A stretch of 64,000 nucleotides of DNA. It comes from Sipunculus nudus (Eukaryota; Annelida; Sipuncula; Golfingiida; Sipunculidae). Below are positions 1-12,600 of this stretch, piece after piece. Numbering within the stretch: the first letter of the stretch is position 1; each line of letters begins with the position of its first letter. Made by a program: the position numbers and the translations under genes. The stretch is from contig CM049312.1 of NCBI GenBank assembly GCA_026874595.1, positions 56,919,429 through 56,983,428 of the forward strand. The letters run 5' to 3'. The notes below the pieces were generated by a model. That model worked only from the letters and a program-made list of their open reading frames with translations, ran no database searches and was not told the origin of the DNA.

Positions 1-740
1 CGGATTCTTGGCCCTGTGCCAGTAACCCTGTTATCAGACCAACGAGAGCGGGTATGGCATGTTTAAAAATTTGGAGCTGGATGCACAATGTGGTACCATG
101 CTGTCATTGGTCTGACTACAATGCATTGCTCTGTTCAAACCCTGGTGTTCTTACCCAGAAAATCTTCCTATGCAAAGCAGCGGTTACAAGAAAAGAGATC
201 TGGGACGAATGTAGTTTATAACCACTGCATGAGGAACAGACCAAAACTGCACCTTGAAAACAATTTCAGAAACACAATAAAATCAGTGTATGAGTAAACA
301 GGATTTATCACAACAACTCTTCCCTATTAGTGAAGGTCAATGCTCACATGCACAAAGAGCTTGCTGTAAAATCAGCTGATTGGTTGTTTAATGTCATAAA
401 TTTTTTAAAAGGATAACTGTCAAAGTGAGGCTGCTATCCAAGACAGGTGCCATGTCACTTTGACACAGGATGAGGAGAAATATGAGGTCGTAAAATAAAA
501 ATATTGTGATTGAATATTACAAATGTTATTAGTGTTTTGTCCTTCAGCAACTTCAGTGAAATGCTGTGAGATGAGAATTAGATGTAAGAAATTTATTGCC
601 AAATTTTCATGGGAACCAACCTTTGGGACAAACCATAGCACAGATCTGCTGTTGACTTTGTAAGATACACCTGCACTGTGGGTGAAGAAGAAGTTGAACC
701 TTATCATAGGTTCTGATTGGAGTATAGTCAGTATACATTA

Positions 741-1076
741 GGCCAAAAAAAATAAAAGGTATGGTTCTCAGGCACCGCCTGCATCAATTTTAAACCCCCG
801 CATCAAACATTTTTATTTTGATCTTCCAAAGTAAGTTACCAATTTTGAACTACAGCCGCTCGGACATTTCTTTCCAGAAGATAAAATCAAACACTTTCCT
901 CGTTATGTAGTACTTTTACTTGTTTAGCAAAATAAATCTGTTATTATCATGCTTTTCCCTTATCATTTGACATTTTTATCGAAACATACAAAAAAATTAA
1001 AAATAAAAAAACCATCCGCCCGCATTGATTTCTGAAAAAAAGTGCCTGAGAACCATACCTTTTTTTTATTCTGGCC
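741..1076 (+). mobile_element. MITE family A, copy 1 (GGCC-ended terminal inverted repeats)
   Basis: The two ends are inverted copies of about 35 bp: GGCC, an A-rich run, then GGTATGGTTCTCAGGCAC, mirrored at the right end. The element is flanked by TTA on both sides, a likely 3-bp target duplication. It is about 336 bp, AT-rich inside and without an ORF. Three further copies lie at 38560, 41967 and 55933. The superfamily is not identified. Confidence 0.85.
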
Positions 1077-1162
1077 TTAATACCTTGTTTATTTGCCATC
1101 CCATTCATTCACCAAATGCACCTACTTCCTGGTAATGGTCTGTCTTCTTCATTTGTACCTGC

Positions 1163-1385
1163 AGGGGCTGATCCAGGATTTAAGAAAAGGGGGTGTCCAA
1201 AGCAGGAGGACTAATGAAAAACCTGAAAAAAGGTCCTAAGTTCTGGAAAAGTGGGGGGTCCAGGCCAAAAAATTTGTCTGAACCCTTTTAAAAATTTTAA
1301 AAATTTTTCAGATGAAAAAGAGGGGGGGGGGGGGGTTGTCCGGACCCCCTGGACCCTCCCCCTGGATCCAGTTCTGACCTGGGAT
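1163..1385 (+). repeat. G-rich dispersed repeat (GGATCCAG family), copy 1
   Basis: The sequence runs GGGGCTGATCCAGGATTTAA, then an AAAAACCTGAAAAAAGG segment, GGGGGTCCAGG and a poly-G run, ending CCCTGGATCCAG. The same order occurs on the opposite strand at 47540-47757. The ends are imperfect inverted repeats around GGATCCAG, so this is probably a short non-autonomous DNA element. The ORF across it is an artefact. Confidence 0.7.
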
Positions 1386-2082
1386 ATTTGCCAAATTCAT
1401 CTGTTCCCAACTGTAATGTGTTTAGGCTGTGTTTCATACTATACTGGTCACCTTCTAATTTCAAGGTCATTTTTTATTTTTAAAATGGAATAATTCTACA
1501 ATACCTTACTTATCTCTTATGAAGTCATTATATCATGACCTGTGTCACTTTGGCCAAGTTAACATGACCAAGGTGATTACTGCATGTTTAAAAACAATTT
1601 GTGTTGGTCTGCACGTTCCGGTTATCCATGCAGAGATTAGGTTTCTGTCAAATGAACAATGTTTTCAGAGATGCTATAACTAACCCATTTTTGCTGATGC
1701 ATCATCCCCTGTTGTTCATCTTAGTTAATGGGGCATCTTATTTCATATCTTGTTTTATATATGATTATTGTGAAATTAAAACCCTCACAAATCAAAAGAC
1801 AACATTGTTATTCTATTCCATAATTGATAATCGTAATCAATTGCCACTTCCTAAAATAACTGTGGACCTGATGTTAGCAGGCGATCACGGTAATTCTGTT
1901 TTAAAGTTAAAACTTCACTTCCTTTTATCCCTTTTATTGATGTTAATGTTAAAATGTGTGACCATGGGCTTTCTCTTTAGTTTAGCCATTGCACAAAAAC
2001 ATCCATATTCAAAAGCAGCACCCAGGGTATGATGCTGTATTTGACCATGTGTAAAATGAATTTCTGTGTAATTTCATTGCAG

Positions 2083-2181
2083 ATAACGCCATGTTGACTC
2101 GGTATCACTGTACTCATCACGCTGGAGTCCACACAGTTGTTCTGCCGTGGCTGGCTAAGTTCGTCAGGTTCTCAGAAGAGG
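2083..2181 (+). CDS. NUP88: NUP88 exon a
   Basis: The acceptor is TTTCATTGCAG and the donor is G|GTTTGT. Two leading bases complete a split codon, then 32 codons are read, including LTRYHCTHHAGVHTV, matching the conserved RYHCTHEAGVH block of vertebrate NUP88. One base carries over to the next exon. The upstream partner exon was not found. Confidence 0.9.
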
Positions 2182-3579
2182 GTTTGTATTTTCTGAGTCA
2201 GCTGCTTATACCACTCTGCAGACACAGTTCTGAGGAGTATAATAAAAGCTAAATTTTAATTCAGAAGTGCATGTGTTAATATTTAGAAAAACCGCTTAAT
2301 GTGTATTTCTATCTAATTGTGTTTATAAAGTAATTCTGTCAGATATTCTTAATTCTGTCCCCATACTAGAAAATTGGAGATTCTAATGTTTGAGTATAAT
2401 TGTATCTCTGCTAAACACACCTTAATCTATTTCATCCACAAATATATGTCTGTTAAGTAAGAAGATTTTTTAATGGTAATTGAACAAGGAATTTTTTACC
2501 TGATATTTTTACAAAGTTTATCCTAATATTTACAAGAATACTGACTTCAAAATAATGGCTTGGCCACGTTGAATGCGGAAAAAAAGCAATTTCACATTGG
2601 TTTGCCTTAGTATATTGATAAAGCATTGTTAAAGTTACCTGTACAATGAAACTAATGGCATCAGTGATGTGAGACTTTTCTAATTTGCATTGAATTCATC
2701 CTGTGGTAAGAATTTAATAATCTTCTCATCACGTGGTTGTCATTGCAGATGATACAGATATACTGCTACGGGCAACAGGAGACGACCGTGCGGTGGTGGA
2801 ACATCTGGTCTGCACAATGCCATTTCCATCCAGGTAGTAAATATATTTATTTATACCCTGGAAATGTATCTACAATTCTATTTAATAATTCAAAGAAACG
2901 TTGTACTTCAGAAAAGTATATACACTAATTATCATGCTAATTTCATAAACAAATAAATTTGCTTGCTTAGCTAATTTGGAGTCATCTGAGCTTCAGAGAT
3001 GGCCCTAATCCATTGCGTGATCCATCCATTCACCAAACAGGCTCATCTTTAGGAGCACTAGTTTTGAGATAGAAAATTTAAGTTTTGTAATCAAACCAGT
3101 GTTGGTATACTTTCATTGATAAAATGAATGTCCTCAATATTAAGGACATAACTGACACTAGTAATGTTAGTTTGGTCAGTTGCACAGTGAAATCTGTCTG
3201 AGACAACTACCTGCGGGACCAGCCAAAATGGGTTTGTTAGCAGGGTGGTTGTGTGAGCGGCAGGTTTTATGATGATTTACATTTAGTCTAGGACCAAAAG
3301 AAGTGGACATCTTAGCTGTATGGCTGTGAAAGCATGGTGGTTGTAAGGGAAGATTTCATTGTATTTAGAAAAATGGTATTTAGGTTCATATACTGTGAAT
3401 ATAGAAAATTTTGTTGGTCTAGCATTTCATGGTTTAGACATTAAACATTATATTCAAAACTCTTGTGGATTAATTGTTCTAGAGTAGTTTCTGGTATCTT
3501 TTATAGACTTAACTAATGAAAATACACTCATGTATTTTTGAACAAGACAAGCAGTACAAAATAACCTCTTAGGGTAATC

Positions 3580-3619
<40 letters not shown>

Positions 3620-6600
3620 AGAGAGATGGAGAGTAGGTCCACATATACCTTTGTTAATGCAACCAAACTTTAATCGCAGTCAGTCACTGTTGAAATCTTT
3701 TCAGTAGTTCTCAACCCCAGATAGAACTGAAAACCTAAATAAGATTTGTTCAGTTAATCTAAAAAAAAGGACTAGGTTATATCATTTCTATTCATTTTAT
3801 AAGCCTAATCAATAGGGCATTGCTAGCCTGAATGGTAATCAAGCCCACTTGGTGATTCATTGCAGAGTGCTGACAGGCTGGCTTTTGAAAACTTCTGTAA
3901 CAAACTTAAAAGAACCTGGGATTTTAATTTTGTGGAAAAAGCTACTCACAAATTTAATGCTAATAAAACTCCAATAAACAAATCAGAATTCAGAGTGCTT
4001 GGAGAAATCTGTTGAAGAATTCACATTTTCTTGGATGTTTTGTCTTTGCAGCCCTCCTTGTCCAGTGATCGGTATAGCCATGACAACAGATCGAGTGTTG
4101 GGACTTACGTTGATAATTTTAACAGCAGCCCTGGAATGTATTTCATTACCGTTAAGGTAAGCAGATTATCTAGAGCATTGGTGACTCCATTATGAGAGTT
4201 GCTAACAGGGGCAGGTGATTTAGGTTTTCCCACTGGTGAAAAACCCATAGCTGCCTGCCCAATAGGACACACAAAAGGTCCAACTATCATTGACATTAAA
4301 GAGTGATTGTTTATACATGTGACTAGATGAATAACCAGTGTTTATTGTGTGAACTTGATATGGAAATTGACTCTTTTTGCATAAAAATGAATTACACATA
4401 ACATTTTTAGTCAACTTTTCAGCATCCTTGACATTAATATTTGTCTCACAGCCAGAATTACTGATTCATTCAGTGGAAAGTAATTGTTCAATATGAACAA
4501 AAAATTGGGCTGGTGACATACAAATTTGGGGAAGTTAATTCTATTAACTTGGCAAGTGAGAAAGAAGTCAAAGTGTCTTACCCTGCATTAGTAATTTTAA
4601 CTGGAGTTAATAATAATACCTCGATAATTTTAACTGTATATTGTTACCTTTTGTAAATAGCATTGACCCTCCGTTCATTAGAGGTCATGTTAAAATACAT
4701 GTTCATATAGGTATATTTCATCTTAGATACATATCATGTCATGGATCAGTTTTTCAGGTCATACATTGTGAATTCAGAAGCAAATTAGGTTTAAATTGTC
4801 TATCAAAATCTATCTGCATCAAGATTTTGGCAGAGGTTGAACCTATAGTTTCAGAGAAGGAGCTGAAATAATCTGCTTGAGTAACTACACCAACCAACAG
4901 GAATTATAGTAAAAAAAGATTTTAAGTCCTCTCCCAAATAACGGGCTATGAAGACTTTACAATTAACTTTCCAGTAGTAGCTTCCTTGGGATGCTACAGA
5001 GCCCACACACTGTTTTGAGGTTGCTTTGGCAGGCTAGGGCCTGCCATGAGCAAATGGCACTTAATCTGGTACCCATTTGTAATGCTGGGTAGACATAACC
5101 ACACTTGTGGCTGAGACCTTGCATAAGTGTCTTAGCGAAGTAGTGAGAGGCTACAGGATCCAAACCCATGACTGCTAGATCACAAGTCCGGTACGCTCCA
5201 CATGTAGTAAGATGCGCTTTGATACTTTTTTAATCACATCATCTTTTTCTGTTGTAGGTCTCTGATTCACCAGCCTCCCCAGCCTCTGCTGTCAGCATCT
5301 CCCAGCAAACAGTCTGTATCACCGATGAGGAAACACAGCAAAGAACCGTTTAATGTCCACATACAACACATGCTGACCAGGAATATATCAAACCCAGTGC
5401 TGAGGTATGTAAACATAATCCAAGGTTTACAGTGGGATTCATTTAGGAATTTGTCCCAGATTTTGCATTAATTAAAACTTGTGAATAAACAATTATTCCC
5501 TTACACCTCCCATCCCCATCCCCTACTCAAAACAATTTTCAGTGCTTTAAGCACGATCAGTCTACATGATCTTATGATTTTTATAGTGTCCTTTTTCATT
5601 TGAACCAGTCAAATTGCATCTAATGGCACTATAAGTACTAAAGCACTTTAATTAATCATCTGTATTTATAATAATTCATGACTCCAGCCATATATTGCCT
5701 GCACACTGGTGCACTGTGAAGAATGTAATATCCTGTCAACTAAGGCATAGAATGAGGCTTTGTCTGTCATCCACTTGGCCGTCTGTTAGCAGGGCACAAA
5801 TCATAACCATTGACCCTAGAAACCTTTATCTGAATTTCCAGGGAGGTCCATATAAAATCTCCTTGGAAACCTGAAATTAAGTCACTGTGACCTATATCCT
5901 CCAAGCCAAGGGGCTTGTAAGTAGCCCCCAGAATAATAAAAATAATTGATACAAAACCTCGTGTGTCTTGCTAATTAATGCATGGATTGCCATGAATTTT
6001 TCTTTGAAAATTGCCAATGACTAAACCCATAGGTTCCTTGTTAGCTCAGCTGACTATTAGTCATCTGAGCTATAGTTGTGGTCCTTGGGCTGTTGGCTGT
6101 CAGTCCGTCCGTCTGTTAAACTGGCACATTTTGAAACCGTTGGACCTACGAATCTGAAATTTGGCATACTATTAGATGTCCCCAAAATCTCCTACAATAC
6201 TGAAAATTGGGTCATTAGGACTTCGTTCCTCCGAGATATTAAGGAAAAACCTCCGTTTTCCATTAAAAACCCATTGTTACACTTCAAAACTGCCTAATAT
6301 CAAAACCACTGACCTGATATTGATCATTTTTTATATATTAATTCCTCTGTATATTTCTTATGTACATACCAGAAATTAGTTCAATATTTTATAAATTCTT
6401 AAAGTTATGGGCCCAAACATAATGCACTTTGTAAAAATTCAGGAAATCTATTTACTCCCATAACTTGAGAATTACTAAAGCTAGAGACTTTTTTTCAGGT
6501 ATGTGACTATATTTAATCAAGATACAATTGTCTACCCAAAATTAGATCTGAATTTTTCAAAAAAAAAAAAAGTTATAAGCATAAATATGAAATCATTACC

Positions 6601-9600
6601 TTAAATTTTTCCCAGATTTGACCAAGGCACATTTTTTTCTTGTAACTGCTGTGGATTCAATTTTCACAGCATGTATTCATTAGCATTTCATCTGTTAACA
6701 TCTGAAATTTGAAACTAGTTGATCAAAAACTGTAGATTTTTTTCAAGTAATCAAGTATTAGATTTTATGCAGTTTGCTAGAGCTCAGCTCCCCAGCTTCT
6801 TAGGCCAGATCTCAGCTCCAAAAAAGTTTGCATACAGTTAGATGCCCCAGTCACTAGGACTGCATTCCTTCTAGATATTAAGAAAAAAACTTCAATTTTC
6901 CATATAAAACCCATTGTTACACTTCAAGACAACCTAATATCAAAACCACTGATCTGACTTTGACCATATAGAATATACATGTTCTTCTATACACTCTTTA
7001 TGCACATGGCTAGAAATGATGTCAGTATTGCGTAATTGTTTTAAGTTATCGGCCTAAATATAATGCACTTTGTAAAAAATCAAGAAATATATTTACTCCC
7101 TTAACATGAGAATTGCTGAAGGTAGAGATTTTTTGCCAGGGATATAACATTATTTAATCAAGATTAAATTGTATTCCCAAAAGTTATTAGCATAAATATA
7201 AAATCAGTACCTTAAATTTTGCCCAACTTGGCCATGGCATGTTTTTACCCTGGAAGCACTATTGATTTAATTTTCATATCTTGCACATGTAAGGATTTTA
7301 GCTTCTAAATTCTGAAGTTATAAAAGGAATTGATCAAAAACTAGCTTTTATGAAAGTTTTTATGAGACCATATCACACCTAGGCTGTACTGAAGCCCCTT
7401 TATGGCTTTAAACTCCAATAACGCCCGCCAGGGCGCGCGGTTTGTCACGGGCCTGGTGTTCAAAAACGCCCGCCCGGGCGCGCTAAAGCCCATTTTACAT
7501 ACCCGTAATTGGGGCAAGTTTTGGGGGTGAAATGTTTATTTTCATCCATCATATTTGTACTTAAATGAAAGAGAAAAACGTCAAGTGTTGTTCTAACATG
7601 TGACCAAGATCCAAACTGGCGCGAACGCAGACTTGTTGGAAAAAATATAAAAATGATTGACTTTCACTCACGTGGCCTTGTTACGTGGGCCCTGGTAACA
7701 TGTCGGCTGCGAGAGTAAAATCAGACACCTACGCTAAATTCATCAGAAATCAGTAAATTACCAAATGTTGGCAATCAATCCTGGTGACAAAATCAAGTGC
7801 AGTGTGTTTACAGATTTAACTTCCGTTAAACATTTCCAAGATCATATATTATCCCCTTTTTTATTGGTTTAACTTGTGACCAATGATCGCCGTCCGACTG
7901 ACTGACGCGTCTGACAGACACCACGCACGTGATCTGCGTGACCTCCTTACTGTGTCATGTACTGGCACTTGAAAACCATTTTTAACAGATATCATATAAT
8001 AAAATGAGTATTTATTTTAAATATTAACATATTTTCTTAACTAAAAATCGAAGATACTGTCATATATCATGTCGTATATATATGTGATGTCTGATTGTTT
8101 ACTAGTGATCATTTCTGTGCCAAACATTCTATGTACAATCGTAATCGGGCACAATCGGCCGTGCACAAGAACTGTCAATCATTCTAAGAGGCTTTTTGGA
8201 TTGAAAATAAAATTAATACCGTCTTAAATTAGAAACAGCCAGATATTATATGGATATAGTTAATTTTTCAGTAAAATATAAAGATAACTTTATACTCCAT
8301 GAAATATTGAAGTAATTATTTTACGACGTACGTGGATCGAATTGTACGCCTATACACCCAGATCTTTGAATATGTAAAACAAGACAGTAAGTGACTTATA
8401 CGCTTGAACAAATATGTATTAATACGGTTTTAACACATACTGAACAGATTTTACAAATTTTTATATGTGTAGTACTTCCTGTATATGTATAGGCTACATG
8501 TGTACGTGCAAGTGTGCGCGCTTTTGTGTGTGCGTGTATATATATAGGCCTATGCGCGAATTATAATTTTCATTAGTGATTGAAAAAAGCACCAGTAGTT
8601 GTCACTGCCAGTGAAACAGATTTTCGGCGGAGCTGCAAAACATCCTTAAATATATATGGCACATAGCAAACTAAATTTTAAAAATATAACCTATTATATT
8701 ATGAATTGAAGTAAATAATTTTTTTTGTAATACGTTTGCCTATAACAGGCTATTCATTGTTGTAAGGAACAGTTAAAAAATGTTTGTACCTTTTAAACAT
8801 AAAATCTGATCACTAATACCAGAACTTATAACTCCTTTTTATATTTCATCCATGAAAGTTTTTCAAATCGGGTTCATTCGCCGCCTATATTCATAAAAAA
8901 TACATAACGTATACCGCAGACTGCATATATATCGCATATACCGTACGTGCACCCGGTATAAACGCCGCTTTATATTGATATCGCTCTCAAAACCCAGTCA
9001 ACGCTTGCATGCATGGCCCAGGGATTAAATATGGAAAATGTGTCGTGGTCATGATAATCCTTTAAAGTCATACGGCGGAGTCAGTCTCAGTCATGATACA
9101 TGCAAGAAAATGAATAAAATGCATTCGCCAATCTTAAATTAGAAGCTATAGCGTATATATATATAGTGACGGTGACACAGTGAAAGTAAAATATTAAGAC
9201 CAAAGATGCGGACTTTCGATATGCATGCGCATGGTGTATTCAAAATGACGATCGAGAAACCATGCAGGTGGACAAATTAGACTGAAATCTAATTGTACCT
9301 TTCCATTGCTGTAAAATAAGATTTAAAAGACGCAGGTATACAAATATATCTATATTGCAAAATGTTTGATGGCTTTGTCTCAAACTTGCCCCTTTCGAAG
9401 ACCTAAAATACCACAGGGTGTCGGCTTCTATTTTTACCCACCGACCTTGTCATTTTCACGTTTGATTGACAGTTTTATTAGCACAAGGAAATTTTCCTAT
9501 CACACAGAAGATTTTAGCGGAAAGACAGCACACAACATGCGGCCAACCAGACGGGGATTCGGAGTGAAAATTACTACTTTAAATTGGCATCTATAACATT

Positions 9601-12600
9601 AATCATCAAAGGATAATGACATCATTTACAATGTTCGGGAACCGAACGACATGTATAATTGCCAGGTGTAGGTCATGGTCCGCGTCTCTACAGCTGACGG
9701 GACTGGTGAATACAAAATAAATAAATAAACAAACACCCAAGAGATCATAACTTATTAGAAGTTTTTGGAACATTCCAGGTGCTTCTTAAGAATTATTGAA
9801 TTGTTGCTGCATATTGTTTTATAATAAACTGGAACTCTGCCTCTCCGTGAAATCACCACCTTGCAGCCTGGGGAGACCGCATGCTTTCCTGCTGAAGCTG
9901 AAGTTTTATCAGCAGTGCATGATTTCTGACTATATGAGGGCTTAAATGTACAAAGTTGCATATGGAGGTTACCAGATTAGCTAAATGATTTGAAGTTAGG
10001 TCTCGTGTATACAGCTAGTTAACCAAGGAATTGCATGTGCATCTCAAAATTATTAAATAAATTTTCTACTTTTCTTCAAGTGAAGTTGAATTGAATAAAT
10101 GTAATTATATATTATATTTCCATTTTATATTAATTTCATAAGACGTAATTATGCTTCATTTAAATGTCACTGAAATAAAGTGCAAAATGAAGACCTGGAT
10201 AAGTAAGTGCATGAAGATATGTAGGCCTACGTGCAATTGTCCTCTAAGATACCAGAATGTACTGCTATGAAATCATAGTAACTAGGCATGATTTTAATAA
10301 GCATTGTTGGACTTACGTAGGCCTATATATTTGAATAACATAACCTACATTAAAATGTACTGTGAAAACATGTTTCTTTGGTGTTACTTCACAGTTTAGT
10401 ATCGTTTTCCCACGTTTATAAACTTTGGTATTATGTGCATTATCCCCAATAGCACATTTTAAAAACACCTTTCCAACAATAAAAAATATTGATTTTCCGT
10501 TATTTTATATTCTTGTTAATAACGATTTGTTTACATTAATGTGCATAGGCCTATTTATTATATATGTAATAAATTATTGTTCCACTAGTACTACCAGTGT
10601 TCTCATTGTTTCTGATCCCTGCGGGAAAAAATCGATTCTAATGCATACATATTGCATGACGTGAGAGGATGTTTCCAGGTAACTCTTGCATGACGTGAGA
10701 GGATGTTTCCAGGTAACTCCCCCCCCCCCCCCCCCCCACCACCCCCACAAAAAAAAAAAAATAATTCGACCGCCAGTCGGCACAGCATCTCATGACGCTT
10801 CTTATAATAAACACGCCAGACTCAGTCACGTGAACCATGTCCATTTAAAAGACTTTACAAAATAAACACGCCAGACCCAGTCACGTGAACCTTGCCGATG
10901 TAAAAGTAGATACGATTGGGTGAGAAAAGTTTACAGCGTCAGTGCGTCACCGCTGGCTGAGGGATGACGCGGTAAAATTGGACCGTTCAGGAAAAAAAAC
11001 CCAAACAGACGTGTCGTCTTGCATCTTAATTGTCCAGTAAATGTTTTATTTATTTTTATTTTTCCGTTATATTGACTAGATAGGATAATTCTGCGACTAA
11101 AGTCTGGAAAACCGCCTCGTTAATGTACCTTGTGTGCTACATATTGCTAAATTCACTCATTATCGCTCAATCACCGTCAGCCGCGGAGGGGCGGGTACTA
11201 CAAAAGAAATTGCATGGATACCCTCAATTAAGAAAATAAGAGTTTTCACAAGTGTAAGACATTTTGGTTTTGATTTTCTATTTCAAATTTTAGTACCATC
11301 GCACTGTTTCGAATGGGAAAGATTTGGATATATCAACGTTTATTTAGGCTAATCGTTGATCGAACCATGTGCACACCTGTTTACCTGTCGCATCTGGATT
11401 TTTACCTGTGCAGATAAACGCGACAGACCAACTAAACAGCAATTTTATTATTGCATGAAATGTTAACAAACAGGGTAGACACATTTTTCCAGATTTTATT
11501 TTAAAATCAGTCGGCAATTTGTTTTTGCCTGCACATGTAAAAATATATTAATTTGACATAAAAAGGTATATTACAGGTAACCAGATAATTAGTGCATTTC
11601 ACACCCATAAATTATATATTTTGCACATTGGAACAAAGTAAATAGTTTTTATTGCAATGTCCCTTATAACAAGTATAATATATAATTTAAATTAAAAAAA
11701 TGAGAATTTACCTTTATTTACCTGATCTTACCTGTGCAGGTGAGTAAACTTTTACAGGTAGAAATTGGCAAAATTGAAATCCACAAGTCTCGTCGCTGTG
11801 CAGTTAATTAAAAGATAGCTTCTGCATATTGTTTTAACTCCTTCAAAATTTTCCTCTCCACTTTTAAAATGAAAAGTTGTCTTTATATTCTGTACTTACA
11901 AAGGTAATTAAATCTGTTTAAGATCAAAGGTATCATTTCAGGTAACCCAATAAATAGTGCAGTTAGTACCTATAATTCATAAATTTTACACATGGCACTC
12001 AAAATTAAGTTGTATGTTTTTTTTTTCTCCCTTATTACATGTATAAAATATATACTTCATGAAAAAAATAATTTACCTGTATTTACCTGAACTCACCTGT
12101 ACAGGTGAGTATGTTTTTATGTGTAACTGTAACCAAAATTATCAATTTATGTTTTACATGTCTGAAAAATCAAAATATAATGGTTTTACACAGTTGACAC
12201 TTGTTTATCCATATTCTTCTCAGCCACTTTTCAGCATGATTTTGTCACTGCCACAGGTAATTAGATCAGTTGAAGAACAAAGGTACTATTCACATAGGTA
12301 ACTTAATTACTGTATTAAAAGCACCTGTTCTTATATCAAAATGAATTATACAGTCCATAAATAGAGAAGGTATTAATTTATAGTAACTATATTGATGAAC
12401 AAGGTGTTTGCTAACATATTCAGAAAAAAAAATAATTTACCTTTACTTACCTGTACAGGTAAACATATGTGTTATATGTTAATAATCATAGAATATGCTC
12501 TTTGGGTCAGCAAGCTTTTCAGGTGAAAAATATTTGATTTCCACAGAAAAATCCAATTTTACTTGCACATTCTGGTTCGTTGGTGGTTCCCTTTCCAGTA

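Larger units (their letters stand above)
1..2082. other. NUP88 intron, left edge of window
   Basis: No convincing exon was found here. The first recognisable NUP88 exon starts at 2083 in phase 2, so an upstream exon must exist, most likely outside the window. The stretch holds an inverted-repeat MITE (741-1076) and a G-rich dispersed repeat (1163-1385). The remainder is AT-rich sequence without recognisable coding potential. Confidence 0.6.

Noticed and set aside
1-51. Possible NUP88 exon reading RILGPVPVTLLSDQRER with a GTATGG donor
   Set aside because: It faintly resembles the LGPLPM segment, but the next ~130 residues of the protein are not found between 52 and 2082, so the match is probably chance.
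7421-7485. Possible CpG-island promoter
   Set aside because: The GC-rich part is only about 65 bp and consists of a direct duplication; no exon follows.
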